A stretch of 64,000 nt of DNA from Microbacterium sp. (GCA_003248655.1 QFPM01000009.1:78909-142908), one strand, 5' to 3'; positions 20,356 to 28,817 are shown, counted from the first letter of the stretch. Program-made: numbers and translations. The notes: generated by a model not told the origin, from the letters alone.

Positions 20356-21179
20356 GCCTCGTACGAGCGACGAGCTCCGAACTGACGAAGCAGTTCACGA
20401 CGTCGATGTGGTGGATCCTCGGGATCGTCCTCTTCCTGTACGTCGGAGTCACCGCGGCGGGCATCGCCGGCACCTTCGGCGCCCTCGCGTCGGGCGCCAT
20501 CGGCCCCGAAGCCTCGACCACTCCGCCTCCGCCGGCCGACGGTCTGCCCCCGCTCATCTACAGCCTGGCGACCTCGGTCGGCTACGTCTTCCCGCTGCTG
20601 CTGGGCGCGCTGCTGGTGACGGGAGAGTTCCGCCACCAGACGCTCACCCCCACCTTCCTCGCGACGCCGCGTCGGGGAATCGCCCTCGGCGGCAAGGTCA
20701 TCGCCGGCGCCGTCGTGGGGGTGCTCTACGCGGTCATCGGGATCGCCGCATCCGTCGGCGCGGGCGCCGGCCTCCTGGCCGCCTTCGGCATCGAGACCCA
20801 GATCGGGGCGGCGGATACCTGGGCGCTCATCGGGCGGATGGTCATCGCCTTCGTGCTGTGGACGCTCATCGGCATCGGCGTCGGCACCCTCGTGCGAAAC
20901 CAGGTCGCGACGATCGTCGGAGTCCTCGCGTTCACGCAGTTCGTCGAGCCGATCCTGCGCGTGGTCGGCGGGTTCGTCGACGGCCTGAGCAGCGTCACCC
21001 GATATCTGCCGGGCGCGGCATCCGACGCCCTGGTCGGCTCCAGCTTCTTCGGCATGTTCGGCGGAGCAGGCGGCGTCGAACCGCTCGAGTGGTGGGTAGG
21101 CGGGCTGCTCCTGCTCGGCTACGCCGCGGTGTTCCTGCTGCTCGGGTGGCTCTTCAGCTGGCGTCGAGACGTGAGCTGA
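20352..21179 (+). CDS. ABC-2 type transporter permease
   Basis: The 275-aa product has six likely membrane helices, beginning with MWWILGIVLFLYVGVTAAG and ending GYAAVFLLLGWLFSWRRDVS. GEFRHQTLTPTFLATPRR after the second helix is the conserved cytoplasmic loop of ABC-2 permeases of this type. It overlaps the ATPase gene by 4 nt, so the two form one exporter, presumably (ATPase)2(permease)2. The substrate is unknown. The partner ATPase has an unusual acidic tail. Confidence 0.92.
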
Positions 21180-21185
21180 TCGCCC

Positions 21186-21638
21186 TCACGCGGTGGCCGG
21201 ACGCGGGGTTCGCGCCGGGCGCCGACGGGGCTTCGCCACGGCATCCGGGTCTGCGACGAGGTCCGCGACATCGGTGGGTTCGCCGGCGGCCTCGAGTCGC
21301 AGCGCCTGCGTGAGCGCGACGCCGTGTCTGGTGGTCAGCACGAGTCGCGCGAACGGCGCGCCCTCGTCGAGGTCGATGACGACAGCGGGATGCCGGCGGC
21401 GCACGATCACGAAATCCGCGGCTCCCGCGGAGCGCCACGTGCCCATCGCGATCGTGCCGCGGATCAGGGTGCCGGGGTCGGGGACGCCGCGCAACCACGT
21501 CCACGCGTCATCCGTGAGCTGCGCCTTCTGGATGAGCGAGCGCTCGATGCGCACCGCCTCGGATCGCCGCGCGAGCGTGCGCTCGACGGGCGAGAGCACG
21601 ACCTCCAGCTGCGTCGAGTCGAGCAGCAGAGTGACCAT
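21186..21638 (-). CDS. Conserved hypothetical protein (PH-like beta domain)
   Basis: The 150-aa product is beta-rich: LEVVLSPVERTLARRSEAVRI, WTWLRGVPDPGT, TWRSAGAADFVIVRRRHPAVV. This pattern resembles the PH-like (bacterial pleckstrin homology) proteins common in actinobacteria; no enzyme motif is visible. The last 20 residues are basic and Pro-rich. It is convergent with the ABC permease and stands downstream of hemD on the same strand. A weak -10 (CAGACT) lies 7 nt before the ATG. Function unknown. Confidence 0.78.
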   Translation of the reverse strand: MVTLLLDSTQLEVVLSPVERTLARRSEAVRIERSLIQKAQLTDDAWTWLRGVPDPGTLIRGTIAMGTWRSAGAADFVIVRRRHPAVVIDLDEGAPFARLVLTTRHGVALTQALRLEAAGEPTDVADLVADPDAVAKPRRRPARTPRPATA

Positions 21639-21714
21639 GCGTTTCAGTCTGCCAGCGTCTGCATGCCGGAAAGCTCACAGACCGGCAACGATCCGGTTGC
21701 GACCGGGCGCGGTG

Positions 21715-22518
21715 TCAGAGCGCGAACTCGTCGGTCGCGTGCGGCAGCGGGAATCGCTGCACCGCGGCGATGAGTCCGTCGACGGTCTGCTCGCGCGCGA
21801 CCGCGTTGACGCCGAGGCCAGCGCGACGGGCATCCTTCGCCGTCCGCGGACCGATCGCGGCGATCACGGTCGACGTCGGAATCTCGGGGAACTGCAGTCG
21901 CACCTGCTCGGCGACCGATCCGCTGGTGACGAGGATCGCGTTGATGCGACCGTTCTCGACGTCGTGGGCGATGCGCTCGGTGACCGGCACACCGACTGTG
22001 CGATACGCGACGACGCTGCGCACGTCGTGACCTGCGTCGGTGAGCCGGCGCGTGAGGACGGGCTTGGCGATCTCGCTCCGCAGCGTCAGGATGCGGCGGG
22101 GCTCGGGTTCGAGCTCGATGAGCTGCTCGGCCATCCCGGCGGCGGAGTTGTCATCGTCGGGCAGCAGGTCGACCCGGTATCCGACGGCAGTGAGGGCGGC
22201 GGCAGTCGTCTCGCCGACGGCGGCGACGCGCGTCGACGCGGGGATCTGCGCGCGGTAGGCGTACAGCACGTCGACCGTCGTCGCGCTCGTGAGCGTGACC
22301 CAGTCGAACGCTCCCGCTGCGAGGTCGGCGAGCGCCGCCTCGAGGGTCGCCTGGTCTGTCGACGGTGCGAAGTTGATGAGCGGCGCGATCACCGGAACGG
22401 CTCCCTGCGCGCGGAGCGTCCCGGCGACCGAGTCGCCCCACGGGCCACCGCGGGGAACGAGCACACGCCACCCCTTGAGGGGCTTGGCGGCCGCGGCGTG
22501 CGGCGGATCTGTGTTCAT
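21715..22518 (-). CDS. hemD: Uroporphyrinogen-III synthase
   Basis: The 267-aa product closes hydroxymethylbilane with D-ring inversion to uroporphyrinogen III in haem and corrin synthesis. The two-domain HemD pattern is visible: WRVLVPRGGPWGDSVAGTL at the N-terminus, DWVTLTSATTVDVLYAYR, and the second domain with ILVTSGSVAEQVRLQF and IAAIGPRTAKDARRAGL. The family is divergent in sequence but these blocks are characteristic. hemG lies about 1.4 kb upstream on the same strand, separated by three unrelated small genes. The last haem genes (hemE, hemB, hemC) are not in the window. Confidence 0.92.
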   Translation of the reverse strand: MNTDPPHAAAAKPLKGWRVLVPRGGPWGDSVAGTLRAQGAVPVIAPLINFAPSTDQATLEAALADLAAGAFDWVTLTSATTVDVLYAYRAQIPASTRVAAVGETTAAALTAVGYRVDLLPDDDNSAAGMAEQLIELEPEPRRILTLRSEIAKPVLTRRLTDAGHDVRSVVAYRTVGVPVTERIAHDVENGRINAILVTSGSVAEQVRLQFPEIPTSTVIAAIGPRTAKDARRAGLGVNAVAREQTVDGLIAAVQRFPLPHATDEFAL

Positions 22519-22649
22519 GCTCGACTCTCGTGGTGCCCGTCGGATGCACGGAATCGCGCCTCCGACCTTGTCCGGCCCGCGACGGATGTGCTGCGTCGTT
22601 CGGGTCGGCAGGTCGGCAGCTCTCGCTTCGTCGCCGCTGCCTCATATTG

Positions 22650-22655
22650 AGCATA
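22650..22655 (-). promoter_or_regulatory. -10 box TATGCT, possible promoter upstream of hemD
   Basis: TATGCT lies about 130 nt before hemD ATG 22518 in a gap that otherwise shows nothing; an AT-rich CAATATGAG follows. Confidence 0.35.
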
Positions 22656-22703
22656 CCCCCGGCGGCCGGGGCTCGTCCGGGGTACGGTCTGCAGCCGCCT
22701 CGG

Positions 22704-22976
22704 TCAGCGCGTGTACAGGCGGACGATCCCCCACACGGCCGCGCCCACGGCGAGGGCGGCGCCGACGACGGCTGCCGTCGCGGCGGGAGGATTGCGCCGG
22801 GCGAACCCGCGCGCGCTCGTCACGGCGCCTTCGGTCGCCCGCGCGACGCGCTTGGGCACGTTCGTCTTCTCTTCGATCGCCGCGAGCGCCGCCTTGAGCT
22901 CTGCCCGGGCCTTCTCGACGGGATCGACGATCCCCAGCGACACCGCGGTACGCGGAACGGGAATCTCAATACTCAT
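22704..22976 (-). CDS. Small single-span membrane protein
   Basis: The 90-aa product has an amphipathic helix (VEKARAELKAALAAIEEKTNVPKRV) followed by one C-terminal membrane helix PPAATAAVVGAALAVGAAVW. The layout resembles small DUF3618-like envelope proteins. It overlaps the end of the holin-superfamily gene by 11 nt and forms a three-gene operon with it and the YtxH-like gene. Function unknown; probably part of a membrane-associated stress module. Confidence 0.82.
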   Translation of the reverse strand: MSIEIPVPRTAVSLGIVDPVEKARAELKAALAAIEEKTNVPKRVARATEGAVTSARGFARRNPPAATAAVVGAALAVGAAVWGIVRLYTR

Positions 22977-23373
22977 CTGCCACGTCCTTCACGATGCGGG
23001 CGTCGACGGCGATCGCTTTCGCCGGATTGCCGCGACTGAGCTTCTTGAACCGCAGGATGCCGAGGAACGCCGCGACGGCGGCCAACACCAGCAACACGAC
23101 GATGACGATCAGCGCCGACAGCCACGCCGGCATCCACGACGCGAGGCCGATGATCGTGAACGCGCCGATCGCGGGGATCGTCCAGAAGAGCAGGAACAGC
23201 GCGACGATGAACCACACGCCGCCCATGCCCGCCTGCTTGCCCGCGCTCTTGGCCCACGTCTTGGCGGAGTCGATCTCGGCCACGACGAGGTTGCGCACCA
23301 GTTCGGGGACCTCGCCGAGCAGCGTGAAAAGGCTGTCGTCGGCGCGATCGCGGAATCCGCGAGGCGTAGTCAT
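22966..23373 (-). CDS. Phage holin family (holin superfamily III) membrane protein
   Basis: The 135-aa product belongs to PF07332 (actinobacterial 'phage holin family') by pattern: an N-terminal amphipathic segment LFTLLGEVPELVRNLVVAEI, two membrane helices (FIVALFLLFWTIPAIGAFTI and AWLSALIVIVVLLVLAAVAA), and a basic C-terminal tail. Chromosomal copies outside prophages are common in actinobacteria and are not evidence of a phage. Here it sits between a YtxH-like and another small membrane protein, starting one base after the YtxH-like stop. Confidence 0.86.
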   Translation of the reverse strand: MTTPRGFRDRADDSLFTLLGEVPELVRNLVVAEIDSAKTWAKSAGKQAGMGGVWFIVALFLLFWTIPAIGAFTIIGLASWMPAWLSALIVIVVLLVLAAVAAFLGILRFKKLSRGNPAKAIAVDARIVKDVADEY

Positions 23374-23374
23374 G

Positions 23375-23791
23375 TCAGTCGTCCAGCGCCTTCTTCGCGT
23401 CGGCTGCGGCCTTGCTCACCGTGCGCTTCGCGTCGGTGGCGGCCTTGTCGGCGGTCTTCCCCACCTCGGCCGCGGTCTTCTTCGCGGCGCGCTCGACGTC
23501 GTCGGCCGAGTCCTTCGTGGCCTTGACAGCGGCATCCAGTTTCTGTCCGGGCGTACCGCTCTTCGTCGCCGCCTTCGTGACCTTGACGGCGCCATCCCAC
23601 AGCGCGCTCGGCAGGGCGAGAGCGGCGGTCTTGCCGAGATCCTTCGCCTTCGCGACCTGCTTCTGCACCGAAGCGGTGTTCCACAGCTTCAGGTAACCGG
23701 CCTTGATCTGCTCGTAGCGCTCGCGGCCGGCGCGCGACCCGAGCACGTACCCCGCGGCGAGCCCCACGACGATTCCGATCTTGCCTCTCAT
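23375..23791 (-). CDS. YtxH-like membrane-anchored Lys/Ala-rich protein
   Basis: The 138-aa product has a short glycine-rich membrane helix at the N-terminus (GIVVGLAAGYVLGSRAG) followed by RERYEQIK and a long Ala/Lys/Asp-rich helical region to the end (KAAADAKKALDD). This layout is typical of YtxH-type general stress proteins and of Lys/Ala-rich DNA-binding-like tails. ATG 23791 is chosen because the hydrophobic segment starts there; upstream frame residues look like shadow sequence. First gene of a three-gene operon. Confidence 0.82.
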   Translation of the reverse strand: MRGKIGIVVGLAAGYVLGSRAGRERYEQIKAGYLKLWNTASVQKQVAKAKDLGKTAALALPSALWDGAVKVTKAATKSGTPGQKLDAAVKATKDSADDVERAAKKTAAEVGKTADKAATDAKRTVSKAAADAKKALDD

Positions 23792-23897
23792 GGTGCTCCC
23801 CACGCTCGATTCGACGGTGTGACGGTCCTGGCTTTCCTCAAGGGTAACCCTGTATGCCGTTCGCGGCATCCACGGTTGCGCGGGCGCGCGAGCAGTG

Positions 23898-25529
23898 CTA
23901 TTCGTCGGCCCCGTGATCGGCGCGGGGCCAGCGCGGACGACCCCAGAGGACGGCGCTGCGCACCCGGTCGGACTCGGCGATCGCATCGGCGATGACCTGC
24001 GCGAGGCCGCTCCCCGACATCCATGCGCCGACGATCGACAGGCCCGGATGCCGGGCTGCCGCGCGCCGGACATCGGCCGTGCGCGCGGCGTGGTCGAGGG
24101 CGGATGCCGGGAGCTCGAGCGCGATGCGGCGGTGGGCGGCGGCTCGCGGCTCGCCGAGCTCGACGCCGAGGAGGTGCTCGGCCGCGCGGGCGGCGGAGGT
24201 GAGGACGGTGTCGGTGTTGGCATCGGATGCGACGGGGGTAGCGGCGATGGCGGCTGCGGCGCTGTCTGCGGGGGTCAGTGAAACCCGCAGCACGTGGCGC
24301 CCCGGCCCCGCCGCGGCGGCGAGCCACGGCCAGTCGGCGGTCGCGTCGACGAGCGCGACCGCGGCGGCGGGCGCGATCGCCAACGACGCGGCGATCGGGT
24401 AGACCGCGCGGCCGCGCGGCGAGGCATCCAACGCGGGAGCGTCGACGACGAGCGTCACGACGTCGCGGAGCCGCACGGATGGGGCGGGAACGTCGATGCC
24501 CGCACCCGCGAGAAGCCCGGATGCCGGGGCGCCGCCGACGGCCATCACGACGACATCGGCGGCAAGCGGGTCGGGGGCATGTTCGCCGGCAGACTCGCTG
24601 GAGACGCCGACCGCCCAGGCGCCGCCCGACCGCGCGAGCGAGACCACCTCGGCATCCGTTCGCAGCTGCGCACCGAGGTCGCGCAGGCGCGCGACGAGCG
24701 CGCCCGGAAGCGCGGCGAGGCCACCGCGCAGCGTCACGCGCGTGGGAGCGTGGTCGGTGGGGTCGTCCGGCAGAAGGGCTGCGACCGCGCCCGCGAGCGA
24801 CCCGGTGCGGGTGAGTGCGGTGCTCAGTCCTGGTGCCGCGATCTCGACGTCGATGTCGTCGGGCTCCACGCCGTAGAGTCCGCGCGTGAGGGGCGCGACG
24901 AGTCGGTCGGCGACGCGGTCGCCCATGCGCGTGCGGACGAGCCGGCCGAGGCTGCGCTCGTGCCCGATCGTGAGCGGCGGCCGCAGGCGGTCGAGATACG
25001 CGCGCCACGCGCCGCGCCACCCGATGATGCGCCGCACGTCGTCGGCCCACGGGTTCGCGGGGATGCCCAGCACCGATGCCGTCGGCAGCGGTGCCGCATC
25101 CGAGGTGCCGCCCGCGCCCACAACCCACACGGGGTTCTGGGCCGCCGGCTCGATGAGCTCCCGCAGGCCGAGCTCGTCGAGCAGGGCGTCGATCGCGGGG
25201 GCGCCGCGCGCCGCGGCGTCGTGAGCCGCGGCGCGGTGCGGCAGGGCATCGGCGACGAGGTCGACCGGCAGGCCGTCGAGCGTCACCGTCTCGACCGCCC
25301 CGCCGAATCGGTCGGACGCCTCGAGCACCGTCACCGTCGCACCGATCCTCGCCCACTCGAGCGCCGCGACCAGTCCCGCGACGCCGCCCCCCACGACGAC
25401 GACCCGCGTCGCGCGGGCCCGCGCCACGGCATCCGGCTCCGGCCGATCGGCCGGCGACGGCGCGGCGGGCGGATGCTCGGAGGGCGACTGCTCGACGGGG
25501 TGCTGCTCGGCGGGCGGCTGCTGGGACAC
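23898..25529 (-). CDS. hemG: Protoporphyrinogen/coproporphyrinogen oxidase (HemG/HemY-type)
   Basis: The 543-aa FAD-dependent product has a dinucleotide-binding motif VVVVGGGVAGLVAALEWAR near residue 42 after a Pro/Ala/Glu-rich N-terminal 30 residues. It continues with TVLEASDRFGG and GLPVDLVADALP, and ends with GLSIVGAWMSGSGLAQVIADA, the C-terminal FAD contact of HemY-type oxidases. In Gram-positives such enzymes mainly oxidise coproporphyrinogen III (coproporphyrin branch). GTG 25529 has GGAGG 8 nt upstream. hemD lies further downstream on the same strand. Confidence 0.9.
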   Translation of the reverse strand: MSQQPPAEQHPVEQSPSEHPPAAPSPADRPEPDAVARARATRVVVVGGGVAGLVAALEWARIGATVTVLEASDRFGGAVETVTLDGLPVDLVADALPHRAAAHDAAARGAPAIDALLDELGLRELIEPAAQNPVWVVGAGGTSDAAPLPTASVLGIPANPWADDVRRIIGWRGAWRAYLDRLRPPLTIGHERSLGRLVRTRMGDRVADRLVAPLTRGLYGVEPDDIDVEIAAPGLSTALTRTGSLAGAVAALLPDDPTDHAPTRVTLRGGLAALPGALVARLRDLGAQLRTDAEVVSLARSGGAWAVGVSSESAGEHAPDPLAADVVVMAVGGAPASGLLAGAGIDVPAPSVRLRDVVTLVVDAPALDASPRGRAVYPIAASLAIAPAAAVALVDATADWPWLAAAAGPGRHVLRVSLTPADSAAAAIAATPVASDANTDTVLTSAARAAEHLLGVELGEPRAAAHRRIALELPASALDHAARTADVRRAAARHPGLSIVGAWMSGSGLAQVIADAIAESDRVRSAVLWGRPRWPRADHGADE

Positions 25530-25582
25530 CCGTCCATCCTCCCACCCGCCACTCGGGGGCGTCATCGGGCCCGCCCGCGCCC

Positions 25583-25667
25583 CAACTGCAAGGTCCGGCG
25601 CCAGACACGCCGCCGTGCGGCCACCCGACCCCGGCGTGTCGCCCCCGCCGCCTTGCAGTTGCGTCAG
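25583..25667. repeat. 85-bp repeat copy A (AACTGCAAGG...CCTTGCAGTT)
   Basis: Ends are inverted (AACTGCAAGG and CCTTGCAGTT) and an inner pair GACACGCCG / CGGCGTGTC is also inverted. It is nearly identical to copy B at 26488-26572 (about four mismatches) in the same orientation. It overlaps the stop codon of the HEPN gene. Confidence 0.92.
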
Positions 25668-26014
25668 CCGTCGGCCGCGTCGGAAACGAGCGCGGCGACC
25701 GCCGCGCGCACACGCGGAAGGTCGACGGTGAGCGTCGCCCACACGGCGCCGTAGTCGGTCGCCTCGTCGTGGTGCGCGAGCCGATCGCGCATGCGCTTCA
25801 TGCTCGACCAGGGCAGGTGCGGGTACGCGGCGATCGTCTCTTCGCTCATTCGCGCGACGTTCTCGCCGATCTTGACGATCATCGACTCGGCCGCAAGGCC
25901 CGGCGTATTGAGTTCATCCGAGACGTACCATTCGTGACCACGGCCCGCGAGCCTCGTACCGTTGTCGCACAGTCGCACGATTTCCCGCAGCGACCGCTCG
26001 TCCCGCTCGTTCAT
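25664..26014 (-). CDS. HEPN toxin, HepT-like, with altered catalytic motif
   Basis: The 116-aa all-alpha product is of DUF86/HepT type: a start like ERSLREIVRLCDNGTRLAG and a C-terminal HEPN motif. The RNase motif of the family is R-x4-H-x-Y. Here Arg76 and His81 are present (MRDRLAHHD) but the Tyr position is Asp83; the nearest Tyr is Tyr88. In MntA-HepT pairs that Tyr is the residue modified by the antitoxin, so control may differ. ATG 26014 overlaps the MNT stop by 4 nt. Confidence 0.87.
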   Translation of the reverse strand: MNERDERSLREIVRLCDNGTRLAGRGHEWYVSDELNTPGLAAESMIVKIGENVARMSEETIAAYPHLPWSSMKRMRDRLAHHDEATDYGAVWATLTVDLPRVRAAVAALVSDAADG

Positions 26015-26454
26015 GCGGCCACCGCTGATCGAAGGATCGGATGATCAGCGGGGAGTCCGCCGTCGGTGACCACGTCGACGGGCACGCCGAGCAGTTGTTC
26101 AGCGGCGAGGGTGAACTCTGCAATCGCCAGCAATCCGACCTCGTCTGCGCGCGTGACGAGGATGTCCAGGTCGCTGTGAGCCGTGTCCGTGCCCTCGGCA
26201 ACAGAGCCGAAAACGCGCACGTTGCTCAAGCCGTACCTCGCCGCGATCACCTTGAGCTCGTCGCGGTGTCGCTCGAGAGCCTCACGCGGCAAAGGCCGCA
26301 TGGCCGACCGCAACCTCTCCACCATCTCCGCCGACGGCTTGCGCCGCCCGGACTCGTAGGCGGCGATGTTCGGTTGCGCAACGCCACTGCGCGAGGCGAG
26401 CTGCGACTGGCTGAGCCCAGCCCGCTCGCGCAACTCGCGCACTATGGCATCCAT
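26011..26454 (-). CDS. XRE-MNT fusion antitoxin (minimal nucleotidyltransferase)
   Basis: The 147-aa product has residues 1-40 as an XRE helix-turn-helix (LRERAGLSQSQLASRSGVAQPNIAAYESG without a break, seen in two halves). Residues 65-147 are a minimal nucleotidyltransferase with GSVAEGTDTAHSDLDILV: Gly83-Ser84, and catalytic Asp95 and Asp97. In the MntA/HepT family the nucleotidyltransferase AMPylates the HEPN toxin (established). The extra XRE domain suggests it also represses its own promoter. ATG 26454 is set by a -10 box 6 nt upstream. Confidence 0.9.
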   Translation of the reverse strand: MDAIVRELRERAGLSQSQLASRSGVAQPNIAAYESGRRKPSAEMVERLRSAMRPLPREALERHRDELKVIAARYGLSNVRVFGSVAEGTDTAHSDLDILVTRADEVGLLAIAEFTLAAEQLLGVPVDVVTDGGLPADHPILRSAVAA

Positions 26455-26460
26455 ATCAGC

Positions 26461-26466
26461 ATGATA
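26461..26466 (-). promoter_or_regulatory. -10 box TATCAT, leaderless promoter of MNT/HEPN pair
   Basis: TATCAT, then 6 nt, then ATG 26454. It lies in an ATATC-rich palindromic stretch (GCGATATCATGCTGATATG) that could be the XRE operator. Confidence 0.6.
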
Positions 26467-26487
26467 TCGCCTGGGGGTGCCCGACCG

Positions 26488-26572
26488 GAACTGCAAGGTC
26501 CGGCGCCCGACACGCCGCCGTGCGGCCACCCGAGCCCGGCGTGTCGCCCGCGCCGCCGTGCAGTTGCGTCAG
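26488..26572. repeat. 85-bp repeat copy B
   Basis: Direct copy of the element at 25583-25667, 905 bp away. The two copies frame the HEPN/MNT pair and its promoter exactly. Confidence 0.92.
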
Positions 26573-26608
26573 GAGCCGGGGCGACGATCGCACGGCTGGA
26601 GTGCGACG

Positions 26609-27202
26609 ATGGATGCCATGGCCCTCCACATCACCGACGACGCCGCTGCCGACGAACTGCTGACCGACAATCCGCTCGCGCTGCTGGTCGGCATGCTCCT
26701 CGACCAGCAGGTCGCGATGGAGACCGCGTTCACCGGGCCGCTGAAGATCGAGCAGCGCACGGGATCGCTGGATGCCGCGGCGCTCGCGGGCTACGACCCG
26801 GACACCCTGGCATCCGTCTTCAAGGAGACGCCGGGCGTGCACCGCTTTCCGGGGTCAATGGCCGCGCGCGTGCAGTCGCTCTGCCAGGCGCTCGTCGACG
26901 ACTGGGGCGGGGATGCCGCGGCGCTGTGGACTCGACCGGCGGAGGGGACGCAGGGTTCGCCCGACGGCCCGACGGTGCTGAAGCGCCTCAAGGCCCTGCC
27001 CGGATTCGGCGAGCAGAAGGCGAAGATCTTCCTGGCGCTGCTGGGCAAGCAGTACGGTTTCGACGGCGCGGGGTGGCGCGAGGCATCCGCCCCCTACGGC
27101 GACGCGGGCTCGTTCCGCTCGGTCGCCGACATCGTCTCGCCCGAGTCGCTCACGAAGGTGCGCGAGTTCAAGCGCGCCGCGAAGGCCGCCGCCAAGGGCT
27201 GA
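26609..27202 (+). CDS. HhH-GPD family base-excision repair protein
   Basis: The 197-aa product has the actinobacterial stand-alone HhH-GPD layout: an N-terminal MLLDQQVAMETAFTGP helix pair, the helix-hairpin-helix LKALPGFGEQKAKIFLALLG, and a DIVSPESLTKVREFKRA C-terminus. HhH-GPD proteins are DNA glycosylases or related lesion binders. No catalytic Lys/Asp of known glycosylases could be placed with certainty, so the lesion is unknown. ATG 26609 has GGAG 7 nt upstream; ATG 26618 is the alternative. Confidence 0.85.
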   Translation: MDAMALHITDDAAADELLTDNPLALLVGMLLDQQVAMETAFTGPLKIEQRTGSLDAAALAGYDPDTLASVFKETPGVHRFPGSMAARVQSLCQALVDDWGGDAAALWTRPAEGTQGSPDGPTVLKRLKALPGFGEQKAKIFLALLGKQYGFDGAGWREASAPYGDAGSFRSVADIVSPESLTKVREFKRAAKAAAKG

Positions 27203-27226
27203 CCCGCATCACAGACACAGGAGATC

Positions 27227-27290
27227 TCACCGACACAGGACGGTTCCCCGGGCATCCGTCCTGTCCAGGTGACATTTCCTGTGTCGGTGA
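27227..27290. repeat. Inverted repeat TCACCGACACAGGA / TCCTGTGTCGGTGA in convergent gap
   Basis: 14-nt perfect inverted arms at 27227-27240 and 27277-27290. A further CAGACACAGGA lies at about 27213. Position between the convergent HhH-GPD and glyS genes suits a two-way terminator. Confidence 0.85.
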
Positions 27291-27344
27291 CATGGGATGC
27301 CTTGGCCCCCAGCCCCGCCCCGGGTCAGGCCCCAGCCCCGGGGG

Positions 27345-28733
27345 TCAGGCCCCGCGCAGGCGCTCGGCGAGGTAGCCGACCAGCCCATCCAGCGCGACCC
27401 GCTCCTGGGCCATCGTGTCGCGGTCGCGAACCGTCACGGCGTCGTCCTCGAGCGAGTCGAAGTCGACCGTGACGCAGAACGGGGTGCCGATCTCGTCCTG
27501 ACGGCGGTAGCGGCGGCCGATGGCGCCAGCGTCGTCGAAGTCGACGTTCCAGCCCTGGCCACGCAACGAATCGGCGACCTGTCGGGCGAGCGGCGAGAGG
27601 TTCTCGTTGCGCGAGAGCGGCAGCACCGCCACCTTCACCGGCGCGAGGCGCGGGTCCAGCCGCAGCACCGTGCGGGTGTCGGTGCCGCCCTTCGCGTTCG
27701 GCACCTCCTCCTCGCGGTAGCTGTCGACGAGGAACGCCATCATCGACCGCGTCAGGCCGAACGAGGGCTCGATCACGTACGGCGTGTACTTCTCGCCGGA
27801 TGCCTGGTCGAAGAACGTCAGCGACTGACCCGATGCCTCGGTGTGCGACGACAGGTCGAAGTCGGTGCGGTTGGCGATACCCATGAGCTCGCCCCACTCC
27901 TTGCCGGGGAAGCCGAAACGGTACTCGACGTCGATCGTGCCCGCCGAGTAGTGCGCGCGGTCCTCCTCGGGAACGTCGAACTGGCGCATGTTCTCGGGGT
28001 CGATGCCGAGGTCGATGAACCAGTCCCAGCACGCGGCTACCCAGTGCTCGAACCACTCCTGGGCATCCGCGGGCGGCGTGAAGAACTCGATCTCCATCTG
28101 CTCGAACTCGCGCGTGCGGAAGATGAAGTTACCCGGCGTGATTTCGTTGCGGAACGCCTTGCCGACCTGGCCGATGCCGAACGGCGGCTTCTTGCGCGAC
28201 GCGGTCAGCACGTTCGAGAAGTTGACGAAGATGCCCTGGGCCGTCTCGGGCCGCAGGAAGTACAGCCCCGACTCGTCGTCGACGACGCCGAGGTAGGTCT
28301 TCACGAGCCCCGAGAACGCCTTCGGCTCGGTGTACTGCCCCTTCGTGCCGCAGTTCGGGCACGGGATGTCGGCGAGCCCGTTCTCGGCCGTGCGACCCTT
28401 GCGCGCCTCGAAGTCCTCGATGAGGTTATCGGCGCGGAAGCGCTTGTGGCACTGCAGGCACTCGACGAGCGGGTCGGTGAAGGTCGCGACGTGACCGGAT
28501 GCCTCCCACACGCGCTTGGGCAGGATGATCGACGAGTCGAGGCCCACCATGTCGCCGCGACCGCGCACGAACGTCTGCCACCACTGGCGGCGGATGTTCT
28601 CCTTGAGCTCGGTGCCGAGCGGGCCGTAGTCCCACGCCGACCGCGATCCGCCGTAGATCTCGCCCGCTTGGAAGACGAACCCGCGGTGGCGGGCGAGGGC
28701 GATGACTTTGTCGAGGCGGGACTGCTCGGCCAC
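27345..28733 (-). CDS. glyS: Glycyl-tRNA synthetase (alpha2 type)
   Basis: The 462-aa product from GTG 28733 has exactly the length usual for the family. It charges tRNA-Gly in the cytoplasm. It has the class IIa motifs: GGSRSAWDYGPLGTELKEN near the N-terminus, a zinc-knuckle-like ECLQCHKRF ... CPNCGTKGQ, motif 2 FRNEITPGNFIFRTREFEQME, and motif 3 EPSFGLTRSMMAF with a C-terminal anticodon domain (VAVLPLSRNENLSPLA). The in-frame start at 28805 would add an unlikely 24 residues. A -10 box TAGACT lies about 78 nt upstream, so this gene has a real leader. Confidence 0.97.
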   Translation of the reverse strand: MAEQSRLDKVIALARHRGFVFQAGEIYGGSRSAWDYGPLGTELKENIRRQWWQTFVRGRGDMVGLDSSIILPKRVWEASGHVATFTDPLVECLQCHKRFRADNLIEDFEARKGRTAENGLADIPCPNCGTKGQYTEPKAFSGLVKTYLGVVDDESGLYFLRPETAQGIFVNFSNVLTASRKKPPFGIGQVGKAFRNEITPGNFIFRTREFEQMEIEFFTPPADAQEWFEHWVAACWDWFIDLGIDPENMRQFDVPEEDRAHYSAGTIDVEYRFGFPGKEWGELMGIANRTDFDLSSHTEASGQSLTFFDQASGEKYTPYVIEPSFGLTRSMMAFLVDSYREEEVPNAKGGTDTRTVLRLDPRLAPVKVAVLPLSRNENLSPLARQVADSLRGQGWNVDFDDAGAIGRRYRRQDEIGTPFCVTVDFDSLEDDAVTVRDRDTMAQERVALDGLVGYLAERLRGA

Positions 28734-28811
28734 AGGTGGCTCCAAATGGTCGGGATCGCGAACGCGAGGAGAAGAACGGATGCCGCGGACGAAAGCCGTC
28801 GGCATCCCCCA

Positions 28812-28817
28812 AGTCTA
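28812..28817 (-). promoter_or_regulatory. -10 box TAGACT, leadered promoter of glyS
   Basis: TAGACT about 78 nt before GTG 28733. No T-box or other riboswitch structure was recognised in the leader. Confidence 0.45.

Noticed and set aside
22966..23373. Prophage remnant suggested by a 'holin' gene
   Set aside because: Holin-superfamily III proteins of this type are normal chromosomal genes in actinobacteria, and no other phage gene is near.
28734..28810. T-box or glycine riboswitch in the glyS leader
   Set aside because: No T-box sequence, specifier loop or glycine aptamer pattern could be recognised in the short leader.
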